Source: Phycisphaerales bacterium UBA4658 (GTDB taxonomy: Bacteria; Planctomycetota; Phycisphaerae; Phycisphaerales; UBA1924). Taken from it: a stretch of DNA of 23,846 nucleotides. This document shows positions 15,006 to 22,510 of this stretch, one piece after another. Location of the stretch: assembly GCA_002405485.1 (NCBI GenBank), contig DHLW01000021.1, positions 1 through 23,846 of the forward strand, written 5' to 3'. Position numbers and translations under genes: made by a program. Each line of letters starts with the position of its first letter. Positions within the stretch are counted from its first letter, which is position 1. Below the pieces are notes generated by a model that was given only the letters and a program-made list of their open reading frames with translations, was not told where the DNA came from and made no database searches.

Positions 15006-15851
15006 ATGACGCAAGCGACCGCCCCAAAGACGTGGAACGACCAGCCCGCCGCCCGCAAGACCTCTGTTCCAGAGGGGCTGTGGCTCCGGTGCAGCGGGTG
15101 CGAGCAGATGATCTATCGCAAGCAGATGGAGGCGAATCTCCATTGCTGCCCGGAGTGCAATCACCACTACCGGATCGGCGGGGCCGAGCGGGTGAAGCAG
15201 CTTGCCGACGCCGGATCGTTTGAGGCGATGTTCACGGGGTTGTCTCCGACCGATCCGCTGAAGTTCAAGGACCTGAAGGGGTACAAGGAGCGGCTGCTGG
15301 CCGAGCAGATCAAGTCCGGGGCGACGGACGCGGCGATCGCTGGATCGTGCTTCATCAAGGGCCGTTCGGCGATGCTGTGCGTGCTGGACCTGAGCTTCAT
15401 GATGGGCTCGATGGGGAGCGTGGTGGGCGAGATCGTGACGCGTTCGATTGAGACGGCGTTGGAGCGGAACCTGCCGCTGGTGATCGTGTCTGGCTCCGGC
15501 GGAGCGCGGATGCAGGAGTCTGGCCTGTCGCTCATGCAGATGGCCAAGACCTCCGCGGCTCTTGCCAAGCTGGACGACGCGGGCGGTCTGTTCATCAGCG
15601 TGCTGACGGATCCGACCACGGGCGGGGTGACGGCGAGCTTTGCGATGCTCGGCGACGTGATCCTGGCTGAGCCCAAGGCGCTGATCGGGTTTGCCGGGCC
15701 GCGGGTCATTCAGCAGACGATCCGGCAGGAGCTTCCGGAGGGGTTTCAGCGGAGCGAGTACCTGCTCAAGGGCGGGATGGTTGATCGCGTCGTGCCGCGG
15801 AATGAGCTGCGGAGCGAGATCGCGAGGATCATCGACTACTCCGGCCGCTAA
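15006..15851 (+). CDS. accD: Acetyl-CoA carboxylase carboxyltransferase subunit beta
   Basis: Predicted 281 residues, a normal length. AccD pairs with AccA to transfer a carboxyl group from carboxybiotin to acetyl-CoA, giving malonyl-CoA for fatty acid synthesis in the cytoplasm. The N-terminal zinc ribbon has C29-x2-C32 and C48-x2-C51. The crotonase-like carboxyltransferase core follows, with FMMGSMGSVVGEIV, VSGSGGARMQESGLSLMQMAKT, the TDPTTGGVTASFAMLGD segment and AEPKALIGFAGPRVI, all diagnostic for AccD. The ATG at 15006 has GAGGAA immediately upstream. accA is not in this window. The lnt gene starts nine bases downstream, so the two are probably one transcript. A short GGTCGC/GCGACC inverted repeat lies at 14943-14964 in the upstream gap. 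Confidence 0.96.
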   Translation: MTQATAPKTWNDQPAARKTSVPEGLWLRCSGCEQMIYRKQMEANLHCCPECNHHYRIGGAERVKQLADAGSFEAMFTGLSPTDPLKFKDLKGYKERLLAEQIKSGATDAAIAGSCFIKGRSAMLCVLDLSFMMGSMGSVVGEIVTRSIETALERNLPLVIVSGSGGARMQESGLSLMQMAKTSAALAKLDDAGGLFISVLTDPTTGGVTASFAMLGDVILAEPKALIGFAGPRVIQQTIRQELPEGFQRSEYLLKGGMVDRVVPRNELRSEIARIIDYSGR

Positions 15852-15860
15852 AGTCGGATC

Positions 15861-17621
15861 GTGAATCCTTCGAGAACGATGTCGCGTCGATCGGCTCCGC
15901 TTCCTCGGGCGCGGTGGCTGTCGTTTGTCGCCGCCGGGCTGCTGCATGGCGTGTTTCTGGCTCTGGCGTTTCCTCCCGTGGGGCTGTGGCCTGTGGCGCT
16001 TGTGGCGATCGTTCCGCTGATCTGGGCGGCGTGTCGCACGGGCGGATCGGCGAAGTCGGCGGCGATGCTCGTTGGCCTCGGGGCGTTTCCCGGGTGGATG
16101 TTCCAGCACGTCTGGCTGCTGCACATCACGGGGCCCGGGTATCCGGCGATGGGCGTGTACATGTCGGCGTACACGGCGGTGTTCGTGTGGCTGATCGCGC
16201 AGGCGCGGTGCGCCGACTGGCCGATTCCCATGTCGGTCGTCGCCGGGCTGCTATGGACAGCGTTTGAGGTGCTCCGGGGCGAGCTGCTGCTCACCGGGTA
16301 CGGGTTCTACCTGCTCGGGCACCCGATGATCGACAGCACGCTGCTGAGCGCGCCGGCGGCGATCCTCGGGGCGTATGCGATCTCGACGCTGTGCGCGGGG
16401 ATCGCGGGGGCGGTGGCCGATGCGGCGGGGTGGTCCGGCTTGAGTCGACCGACCGGGGGTGCGGGCGCGCTGGTGATTGCCGCTGTGTGGCTGGCGCTTG
16501 GCGCTGTCGGGCTGAGTGTGAATCGGGATCAGGGGCCGCAATCGGACCTGCGTGTCGGGGTGGTTCAGACCAACCTGCCGCAGAGCAACAAGATCGGCTG
16601 GTCGATCGCGAACAAGCGCGAGGACATGAAGCGGTTCATCGCGCTCACCGAGCAGGTCGGCACGCAGCGTCCGGCGCCGGACGTGATTCTGTGGCCCGAG
16701 ACGATGTTTCCAGGCGATGCGCTCAATCGCGAGGCGATCGACCAGTTCGACGCCGCGGGGGTGTTCTATCGCGTGCGGGATGACGCCGGTCAGGAGACCA
16801 AAGTCCCCGCCAGTGCGTTCGCGGCGGACCTGCTCGCGACGCATCGCACGCTGGGGACGCCGATGCTCGTCGGGGGCATCGCGATGGACGGGAACGTGCT
16901 GGAGCTGCTCAACCCCGCGAGCACGACGCGGCCGCGGCGATACAACAGCGTGCACCTGCTGATGAGCGGGCGCATCGCCCAGGATCGCTACGACAAAGTC
17001 GACCTGACGCCCTTTGGCGAGGTGATCCCGTATGTGCACCGCTGGCCGAGGGTCCAGCAGATGGTGCTCAACCTCGGGGCGGCGGGGATGCAGTTCGACC
17101 TGTCTGCGGGCACTCGGGCGATGCCGATCCGCGTGCCGGTGGGGCGGAGCGATTACGCGGCGGCGGGCGTGATGATGGCGACGCCGATCTGCTTTGAGGT
17201 GACCCGGCCGGGGCTGTGCCGACGGCTGGCGCTGGGCGACGGGACGCCCGGCGGGCGCGCGGGCGTACTTGTGAACTTCAGCAACGATGGGTGGTTCGGG
17301 GACTGGGATCCCGGCCGACAGGTCCACATGCTGGCGGCGCGCTGGCGGTGCGTGGAGCTCGGCTTGCCGATGGTGCGGGCGGTGAACACGGGCATCTCCG
17401 CGGCGATCGATCGTCGCGGGCAGCTCATCGGGACCGACGGCGGGCTGCGAAGGGAGGCCGCGCTGGTGCTGACGATTCCGGTGCAGACGGGTGCGAAGCG
17501 AGCGCAGACGCCGTTTGTGACGCTTGGGTCGGTCCCGATGCTCGTGCTGGCGGGGCTTGGCGGGGCGCTCGGGGTGGCGTGCTGGTGGCGTCGTCGTCGC
17601 GTGGAGACTGGACTGCTGTAG
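15861..17621 (+). CDS. lnt: Apolipoprotein N-acyltransferase
   Basis: Predicted 586 residues from a GTG at 15861; an in-frame ATG at 15879 is the alternative. Lnt adds the third acyl chain to the N-terminal cysteine of lipoproteins in the inner membrane. Several membrane segments fill residues 18-220. A periplasmic nitrilase-like domain occupies about 228-555, with the triad E280 (LWPETMFPG), K379 (YDKVDLTPFGE) and C444 (TPICFEV). The NFSNDGWFGDW segment and a final membrane helix (about 558-577) complete the usual architecture. It is somewhat longer than the E. coli enzyme (512 residues), partly from an insert after E280 containing the GQETKVPASAF segment. Presence of Lnt fits a diderm envelope and the lipoproteins encoded on either side. 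Confidence 0.94.
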   Translation: MNPSRTMSRRSAPLPRARWLSFVAAGLLHGVFLALAFPPVGLWPVALVAIVPLIWAACRTGGSAKSAAMLVGLGAFPGWMFQHVWLLHITGPGYPAMGVYMSAYTAVFVWLIAQARCADWPIPMSVVAGLLWTAFEVLRGELLLTGYGFYLLGHPMIDSTLLSAPAAILGAYAISTLCAGIAGAVADAAGWSGLSRPTGGAGALVIAAVWLALGAVGLSVNRDQGPQSDLRVGVVQTNLPQSNKIGWSIANKREDMKRFIALTEQVGTQRPAPDVILWPETMFPGDALNREAIDQFDAAGVFYRVRDDAGQETKVPASAFAADLLATHRTLGTPMLVGGIAMDGNVLELLNPASTTRPRRYNSVHLLMSGRIAQDRYDKVDLTPFGEVIPYVHRWPRVQQMVLNLGAAGMQFDLSAGTRAMPIRVPVGRSDYAAAGVMMATPICFEVTRPGLCRRLALGDGTPGGRAGVLVNFSNDGWFGDWDPGRQVHMLAARWRCVELGLPMVRAVNTGISAAIDRRGQLIGTDGGLRREAALVLTIPVQTGAKRAQTPFVTLGSVPMLVLAGLGGALGVACWWRRRRVETGLL

Positions 17622-17667
17622 GATTGAACGCGCCGCGAGTCGTACCAGGGCGCACAGGAGAGTCGGC

Positions 17668-18945
17668 ATGCAGATCAAGGCCAGGGCGTCACGAGTGGTG
17701 GGAATGACGCTAATCGTGACGATGCTCGCGTGTGCGGCGTGCGAGGGGCCGCAGCCAAAACGGCGCAGCGCCCGAAAGCCCAAGCCCACGGCGGAGACCG
17801 CGGTGCTGACTCCTCAATCCGCACAGAACGCGGGGAGTGCGGCGCGGGCGTCTGGGAACGCGGCTGAGGAGCGTGCGGTGATCACCCCCAGCGATCCGGT
17901 TGCGCCGCCCCCATCGCGGGCCAGATCCGCCGGCGCGAGTTCAGAGACTGGGATCATCAGTCCGTCCGGTCCGGGTTCGGCGCGTGCCGTCGAGACGATG
18001 ACGTCGGCGGATCGCGCAACGCTGCGAGAGAGAGCCCTGGATCTGCTGGTCAACACGGCGACATCGGGGAGCGACGAGGAGCGGGCCAACGCTGTCGAGG
18101 CGCTTGTGGCAACGCCCGGCCGCCTGAGCGGTGTTGCGGAGACGGCCTTGCAGGATCGCAACGTCGCGGTTCGGACGGTGGCGGCGATGACGATCGGCAA
18201 GGCGCAGGTTCGTCCGCTGGCTGGAAAGGTGCGGCCGCTGCTGACGGACAACTCGCCGTTCGTGCAGGCGGCGGCGATCTATGCGCTTCGACGATGCGGG
18301 ATTGGCGCGGATCCGACGCCGCTGGCGGGCATGCTCCTTGATCCGTCCACGCGGGTGCGTTCGCACGCGGCGTACATCCTGGGCGAACTGGGAGACACCT
18401 CGGCGCTTGGCCCGCTGCGTGACGCCCACAAGCACGGCGGGGGTGCGGGCCGGATGAACGGGAGCGAGCTTCGCGTCAGCGATCTCCAGATCGCCGAGGC
18501 CCGGATCAAGCTCGGGGACTCCAGCGCACTCGCGGACATCCGATCGGCGCTGTTTCCCGCCCGGGCAGAGGATCTGGAGGCGACCATTCTGGCGATCCAG
18601 ATCATCGGTCAGGTCAAGGATGCGGCAAGCGTGAACCGGCTCATCGACCTGACTCAGCCGAGGGACCCCTCTGGTCAGGAGCAGCCGGGCGAGGTGCGGA
18701 TGGCGGCGGCCATGGCGCTGGCCCGCATGGGGCAGCCGCATGGGTCGTCGATCGCCCGGGAGTTCTTTGCCGGGGCCAGCGAGCCGCTGCGAGCGCAGTC
18801 GGCGCACCTGTTCGGGGAGACCAAGCGACCGGAGAATCTGAGCGTGCTGAGTCGGATGCTGGAAGATCCGGACGGCCGAGTCCGGGTCGCAGCGGCATCT
18901 GCGATTGTGAAGATCACCGATGCGGCGGCCAAGCGTGGGGAGTAG
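17668..18945 (+). CDS. HEAT-repeat protein, probable lipoprotein
   Basis: Predicted 425 residues. The ATG at 17668 has AGGAG seven bases upstream. The N-terminus is a lipoprotein-like signal (VVGMTLIVTMLACAAC) with C22 or C25 as possible acylated residue; neither is a perfect lipobox. Residues 26-110 are low-complexity, rich in Ala, Pro, Ser and Arg, and probably unstructured. From about 115 to the end, helical repeats of roughly 30-35 residues follow, several with the HEAT pattern of a hydrophobic helix, a D-P or D-x turn and an R-x-x-A-A motif (VRTVAAMTIGK, VRSHAAYILGELGD, VRVAAASAIVKI). Such arrays are protein-binding scaffolds. It lies 46 bases after lnt on the same strand. Function unknown. 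Confidence 0.8.
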   Translation: MQIKARASRVVGMTLIVTMLACAACEGPQPKRRSARKPKPTAETAVLTPQSAQNAGSAARASGNAAEERAVITPSDPVAPPPSRARSAGASSETGIISPSGPGSARAVETMTSADRATLRERALDLLVNTATSGSDEERANAVEALVATPGRLSGVAETALQDRNVAVRTVAAMTIGKAQVRPLAGKVRPLLTDNSPFVQAAAIYALRRCGIGADPTPLAGMLLDPSTRVRSHAAYILGELGDTSALGPLRDAHKHGGGAGRMNGSELRVSDLQIAEARIKLGDSSALADIRSALFPARAEDLEATILAIQIIGQVKDAASVNRLIDLTQPRDPSGQEQPGEVRMAAAMALARMGQPHGSSIAREFFAGASEPLRAQSAHLFGETKRPENLSVLSRMLEDPDGRVRVAAASAIVKITDAAAKRGE

Positions 18946-18962
18946 GCAAAGGGGGCTTTGCC
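18945..18962 (+). terminator. Hairpin overlapping the stop of the HEAT-repeat gene
   Basis: GGCAAAG (18945-18951) pairs perfectly with CTTTGCC (18956-18962) around GGGG. The stem starts on the last base of the TAG stop. A run of G rather than U follows, so it may stabilise the 3' end or aid termination without being a textbook intrinsic terminator. Confidence 0.45.
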
Positions 18963-19107
18963 GGGGGAACTGGCGGGGACCGTTCGGCTCCGGGCAGCGA
19001 GCCCCTGCCGCGGGCTGACCCTGAGCCCCTGGGCCAAGAGGGCCGGAGGTACGTCGGTGCGGTTGGCGTCGGGAGGGACAAGATCGCGGTGGTCCTGGGG
19101 CCGCGAG

Positions 19108-19137
19108 TTGACAGCCCCCCCCCCGCTGCGGTATTAC
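19108..19137 (+). promoter_or_regulatory. Sigma-70-type promoter with C10 tract in the spacer
   Basis: A perfect TTGACA (19108-19113) is followed after 18 bases by TATTAC (19132-19137), four of six matches to TATAAT. The spacer includes ten consecutive C (19115-19124). Transcription would start near 19144, about 190 bases before the GTG at 19335. It is the clearest promoter-like pair in the window. Confidence 0.6.
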
Positions 19138-19235
19138 TGTGCCTCCCTGGAGCGACGCTTGTGGTCTGTTTGGGGGGTATTCGCTTCTGAAGGGTCTCGG
19201 CTGGAAACAGGCGAGCGCTGGGGAGCGGATAGGGT

Positions 19236-19307
19236 GCGCCGGCTTCAGGATGGAGCCGGCGCAAGCAAGATGCGGAGCTGGCGGGCCGGGTGTTTGGCCA
19301 ACCGGCC
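19236..19307 (+). promoter_or_regulatory. Two stem-loops in the leader of the coiled-coil gene
   Basis: Hairpin one pairs GCGCCGGCT (19236-19244) with AGCCGGCGC (19254-19262) and can extend two pairs further into its loop. Hairpin two pairs GGCCGG (19284-19289) with CCGGCC (19302-19307). Neither is followed by a U-tract. The second ends 17 bases before the ribosome binding site AGGAG at 19324-19328. They may affect RNA stability or translation. Confidence 0.45.
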
Positions 19308-19334
19308 TTGGGATGGGCTATCGAGGAGCCGACA

Positions 19335-20204
19335 GTGCACATTGTCACCAAGATTCTGATCGTGTTCGTGGCCATTCTGAGCTTGCTGCTGTCGGCGCTG
19401 ACGATGGCCTATTCGGCCAACGCGGGTGCGCTGGCTCAGGCAGTGCGGAGCGAGACCAACCGCCGAGCGGCGGTGGAGAACGAGATGCAGGCGATGGCCG
19501 GAGCCCGGGGTGTGGAGCTGGCGAGCGCCGAGGACAAGCGGAAGGCGCTTGAGGGCCAGGTGAGCGCGGCCCAGTCCACGATCGCGCAGTTGCAGTCGGA
19601 GAACACCAACCTCAAGAGCGAGGTGCAGCAGGCCAAGGCGGACGCGAACGCGATCCGCAACCAGATCTCCCAGCTTGGCGCGACGGTGGACACGCAGGCC
19701 GCGCTGATCAAGAACTATCGGGACGAGGCGACGGTCATCCGCGAGAAGCTGCTCACCAGCGACAAGCGTCAGATCGAGCTTCTGGATCGGATCAACGATC
19801 TCGAGAGCGCCCGCGAGGTGCTTGAGCAGAACGCGCGGGCCCTGAAGGAGCAGCTTGAGGAGACCAAGCTCGCTCTGCAATCGGCCCAGCAGCAGGCGCA
19901 GGGTGGCTCGACGGGCACGGCTCTGGCCGCTCGGACCCTGCCTCGCGAGCTCTCCGGCCCGCTGGTGACGGCTCGGGTGACGCAGACGTTCAAGAGCCCG
20001 GCGGGTGATGACATGGTCGAGATCAACGAGGGCTCCAATCGAGGCATCCGTCCCAACACGCTCATGACGGTCGTTCGCGGGGACGGCCAGTTCGTCGCCA
20101 GCGTGGTGATCACCGTTGTTGAGCCGACTCGCTCGGTTGGCAAGGTGACGCTCACCAAGATGGCCGTGAGCAACGACGATCGCGTGCTGAGCCGGCTGGA
20201 CTGA
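19335..20204 (+). CDS. Membrane-anchored coiled-coil protein
   Basis: Predicted 289 residues from the GTG at 19335, chosen for AGGAG six bases upstream and because it puts a hydrophobic helix at the N-terminus. Residues 4-25 form one membrane segment (KILIVFVAILSLLLSALTMAY). Residues about 35-205 are a long Glu/Gln/Ala/Lys-rich coiled coil. Residues about 218-285 form a small beta-rich domain (LVTARVTQTFKS, a GDDMVEINEGSNRGIRPNTL turn, VASVVITVVEPT) that resembles in outline the barrel of MreC-like proteins; that resemblance is a guess. The topology suggests an envelope protein with most of its mass outside the cytoplasm. It has its own promoter and leader and is followed 88 bases later by a small membrane protein. 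Family not recognised. Confidence 0.75.
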   Translation: MHIVTKILIVFVAILSLLLSALTMAYSANAGALAQAVRSETNRRAAVENEMQAMAGARGVELASAEDKRKALEGQVSAAQSTIAQLQSENTNLKSEVQQAKADANAIRNQISQLGATVDTQAALIKNYRDEATVIREKLLTSDKRQIELLDRINDLESAREVLEQNARALKEQLEETKLALQSAQQQAQGGSTGTALAARTLPRELSGPLVTARVTQTFKSPAGDDMVEINEGSNRGIRPNTLMTVVRGDGQFVASVVITVVEPTRSVGKVTLTKMAVSNDDRVLSRLD

Positions 20205-20292
20205 TCAGCGACTGAAGTCGTTCGGGAGCTGGGTCGGGGCGGGGGTTCGGGTCGGCGGGAACACTCGGCAGAAACAGATCGCGAGACAAGCC

Positions 20293-20517
20293 ATGAGCCA
20301 GTTCGGAATGCAGATGCCCGCCGGAACGCTCCAGCGCGGGCCGTCCATGAACGTGTACACGGGTCTGTTGTTCCTCGCCGTGCTTGCGCTGGTGGCGGCG
20401 AGCGCGTTCGTGTTCGTGCAGGGCGCGATCATCGGACCTGAGGGCAACGCTCTGGGCGTGCATCCCGTCGAGGAAGGCAAGCCCGTGCAGGTGAAGCTCT
20501 CGGGCGAGTCTCGATGA
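20293..20517 (+). CDS. Small single-pass membrane protein
   Basis: Predicted 74 residues. Residues 1-20 are polar and rich in Met, Gln and Gly. Residues about 22-44 are one membrane helix (YTGLLFLAVLALVAASAFVFV). A short polar tail follows, ending in VQVKLSGESR. The ATG at 20293 is preceded by GAGAC at modest spacing. It lies 88 bases after the coiled-coil gene on the same strand and may share its transcript. I do not recognise the family. Its gene-like composition and clear membrane helix make it a credible gene. Confidence 0.65.
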   Translation: MSQFGMQMPAGTLQRGPSMNVYTGLLFLAVLALVAASAFVFVQGAIIGPEGNALGVHPVEEGKPVQVKLSGESR

Positions 20518-20633
20518 GTTTGACCGGCTTCGGCGGGGTGTGACTACATCCAGCATGGCTCGGTGGGCGTACTCGGTCTGGGCGTGTCTGGATCGCCCGG
20601 GTTCTTGTGCGCACGTCCAGTTTGGACCCCATC

Positions 20634-21128
20634 ATGACCGAACGCTCTGCGTTACCGACTTCGCCACCCCCCATGCACCGGGTGCATGCGCTCCAGCCGC
20701 GGTACAGCACGGCGGGAGACATCTACACGATCCTGGCTCATGGCGAGGATACCGGCGGCCAGTTCACCACGGTGGAAGTGATCGTGCCGCCGGGTGGCGG
20801 CCCTCCTCTGCACACCCATGCGCGTGAGGACGAGTTCTTCGTGGTTCTCGAGGGCGAGGTGACGTTCACGGTTGCCGGACGAGCACTCCTGGCAAGGCCG
20901 GGAGATTCCGTGTTCGGGCCGCGCGGCATCCCGCACCGCTTCGAGAACTCGGGCAAAGGCCCGGTGCGGATGCTCATGACGGCGACGCCAGCGGGATTCG
21001 AGAGGATGCTGATGGCGATCTCGACAGAGCTGGAACCCGGCGCGACGTCGCCGGCGCCGGTATCTCCGGACATGATGGCACGCGTGCTCGCGGAGTGTCC
21101 GAAGTTCGGCGTGACCCTGCATGTGTGA
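20634..21128 (+). CDS. Cupin domain protein
   Basis: Predicted 164 residues from the ATG at 20634; a GTG at 20607 and an ATG at 20673 are alternatives. A single cupin barrel is clear. Motif one is PPLHTHAREDEFFVVLEGEV, with metal ligands H60, H62 and E67. Motif two is RPGDSVFGPRGIPHRFEN, with H101. All four ligands are present, so it should bind a divalent metal. The layout resembles quercetin 2,3-dioxygenase-like small cupins, many of which have no known substrate. A C-terminal segment of about 45 residues (GFERMLMAISTELEPG and beyond) is helical. Neighbours give no pathway. Confidence 0.85.
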   Translation: MTERSALPTSPPPMHRVHALQPRYSTAGDIYTILAHGEDTGGQFTTVEVIVPPGGGPPLHTHAREDEFFVVLEGEVTFTVAGRALLARPGDSVFGPRGIPHRFENSGKGPVRMLMTATPAGFERMLMAISTELEPGATSPAPVSPDMMARVLAECPKFGVTLHV

Positions 21129-21240
21129 ACCGGTGGCTCGGTCGCCCCGTCAAGTGGCGAGGGCGATGAGGGGTAGGATTGGACGTGACGGCTCGCCTGC
21201 CCGGACGGTGAGGCGAAGGTGAGCCGCATCGGGAGCGACC

Positions 21241-21462
21241 ATGGACCCCATCACGGCCTATCGCGCGTATTGGCACGCAGAGAGCAACAGCGGACGGCTT
21301 TACCTGCAGCTTGCCGACGATCCCAAGCGGTCGGTGCACATCGACGTGGACTCTGCCGCGGAACTGAACGCGATGGTGGATCTGCTTCGTCACAATGCAT
21401 CGATGAGCTATGACCCGGAGAGCAAGGCGATCTCGACGGCGTGGCGCAAGCCGGGGGCCTGA
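21241..21462 (+). CDS. Small protein of unknown function
   Basis: Predicted 73 residues. The ATG at 21241 has GGGAG six bases upstream, a strong ribosome site for this region. The sequence is soluble with mixed strand and helix ([31 protein letters not shown]) and has no cysteine, signal peptide or membrane segment. It looks like a compact alpha/beta domain with a charged surface. I do not recognise a family. It lies between the cupin and prepilin genes on the same strand. Confidence 0.65.
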   Translation: MDPITAYRAYWHAESNSGRLYLQLADDPKRSVHIDVDSAAELNAMVDLLRHNASMSYDPESKAISTAWRKPGA

Positions 21463-21578
21463 AGCAGAGTGTGCCGAGACTCGGCGCGCCGTTGACGGGC
21501 GTGCAAAAACCGTTTGGCGTGACGGGGCGTACTCCGACAGCCCGCACCATCGCGTGCGATGCACATGGAGATGTCCCG

Positions 21579-22505
21579 ATGGCTGCGAGATCACACGGAT
21601 GTCGGCGCGATGGCCGCGCTTTCACGCTTATCGAGCTGTTGGTCGTCATCGCGATCATCGCGCTGCTGGTGGGGATCCTGCTGCCCGCGCTTGGGCAGGC
21701 GCGGAACGCGTCGCGGACGACGGTGTGCCTGTCGAACCAGCGTCAGCTCGGGGTCGCGGCGCGGCTGTACGCCGACGAGCATAAGGGTGAGTTCTTCCAT
21801 CACCACGAGGGCTGGGTGCTGGATGATGGAACACAGGTGGCGGAGCTCCCGGCGACGCCGGAGGAGTGCGCTGGGGGCGGGACCGGGGCGAGTGAGGCCG
21901 AGAAACCGTGGACCATCTTCTTCTACCCGTACTACCAGAACCGTCAGATCGGTTTCTGTCCGAGCGATCCGACTCGGCGGAGCATGAAGCTCGCGACCAA
22001 TCTGGATGAGTTCAACGGCGGGATCGAGAGCGTGGACGACGCGCTGCCGCCCGAGAGCGAACAGGCGATCGCCGAGGAGCAGGGGCTGACCATCGTGAGC
22101 TATCTGATCAACTCGGTGTTCACACATCGATCGGCTCGCTTCGCGACCGAGCGGGCCCTGCTGGGGTTCGCGACGGACGCGGCGATGGACGGGGCGCTCA
22201 ACCAGCAGCTCATCATGTTCAGTGAGCGCAACAGCGAGGCCATGAACGCGCCGGACAACGAGGCGTTCGGAAGCGTGAATCAGGACGACTATGACGCGTG
22301 GGTGGGCGAGGCGGCGCTTGTCCGATGGGGTTCGGAGGCGGGCGTGTACGGCAACCAGGGGTGGATCCGGTACAACCGGCACTCGGGAGCGGCGAACTAC
22401 ACCTTCATCGACGGGCACGCCGCGACGCTCCGCTGGACGGATGCGCGGAGCAAGCAGTTCCCCGATCTTCGTGTGCGGCGCCCGTTGGACAATCCTCCGC
22501 GATGA
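21579..22505 (+). CDS. Type II secretion/type IV pilin-like prepilin with H-x9-DG motif
   Basis: Predicted 308 residues. The ATG at 21579 has GGAG eight bases upstream; the frame is open further upstream but only this start gives a normal short leader. The basic leader is followed by the prepilin peptidase site at A14/F15, with the conserved Glu at +5 ([25 protein letters not shown]); position -1 is Ala rather than the usual Gly. A single hydrophobic helix leads into a soluble region. The [13 protein letters not shown] segment near the C-terminus is the H-x9-DG motif found in large planctomycete paralog families. Such proteins are probably minor pseudopilins or surface fibre subunits. Four cysteines at spaced positions (VCLSNQ, EECAGG, GFCPSD and the leader) are seen. 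No other secretion genes are nearby. Confidence 0.9.
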   Translation: MAARSHGCRRDGRAFTLIELLVVIAIIALLVGILLPALGQARNASRTTVCLSNQRQLGVAARLYADEHKGEFFHHHEGWVLDDGTQVAELPATPEECAGGGTGASEAEKPWTIFFYPYYQNRQIGFCPSDPTRRSMKLATNLDEFNGGIESVDDALPPESEQAIAEEQGLTIVSYLINSVFTHRSARFATERALLGFATDAAMDGALNQQLIMFSERNSEAMNAPDNEAFGSVNQDDYDAWVGEAALVRWGSEAGVYGNQGWIRYNRHSGAANYTFIDGHAATLRWTDARSKQFPDLRVRRPLDNPPR

Positions 22506-22510
22506 TCGCG

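Larger units (their letters stand above)
18963..19334. other. Non-coding gap with promoter and structured leader
   Basis: This gap contains no open frame with gene-like composition. Its first part (to about 19100) is GC-rich sequence with short repeats of the GAGCCCCTG type and no feature I can name. From 19108 it holds a promoter-like pair of hexamers with a C10 run, and then a leader of about 190 bases with two strong stem-loops before the coiled-coil gene. No known riboswitch class is recognised. Confidence 0.6.

Noticed and set aside
14934..17789. Long minus-strand open frames opposite accD and lnt
   Set aside because: Arg/His/Pro-rich products with no motifs; the plus strand has unambiguous AccD and Lnt catalytic residues.
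19140..19334. Riboswitch in the leader of the coiled-coil gene
   Set aside because: The stem-loops are real, but I could not match conserved bases of cyclic di-GMP or other common classes.
20520..20550. TTGACC followed by ACTACATC as a promoter for the cupin gene
   Set aside because: The -10 match is poor at any acceptable spacing, so it is not reported as a feature.
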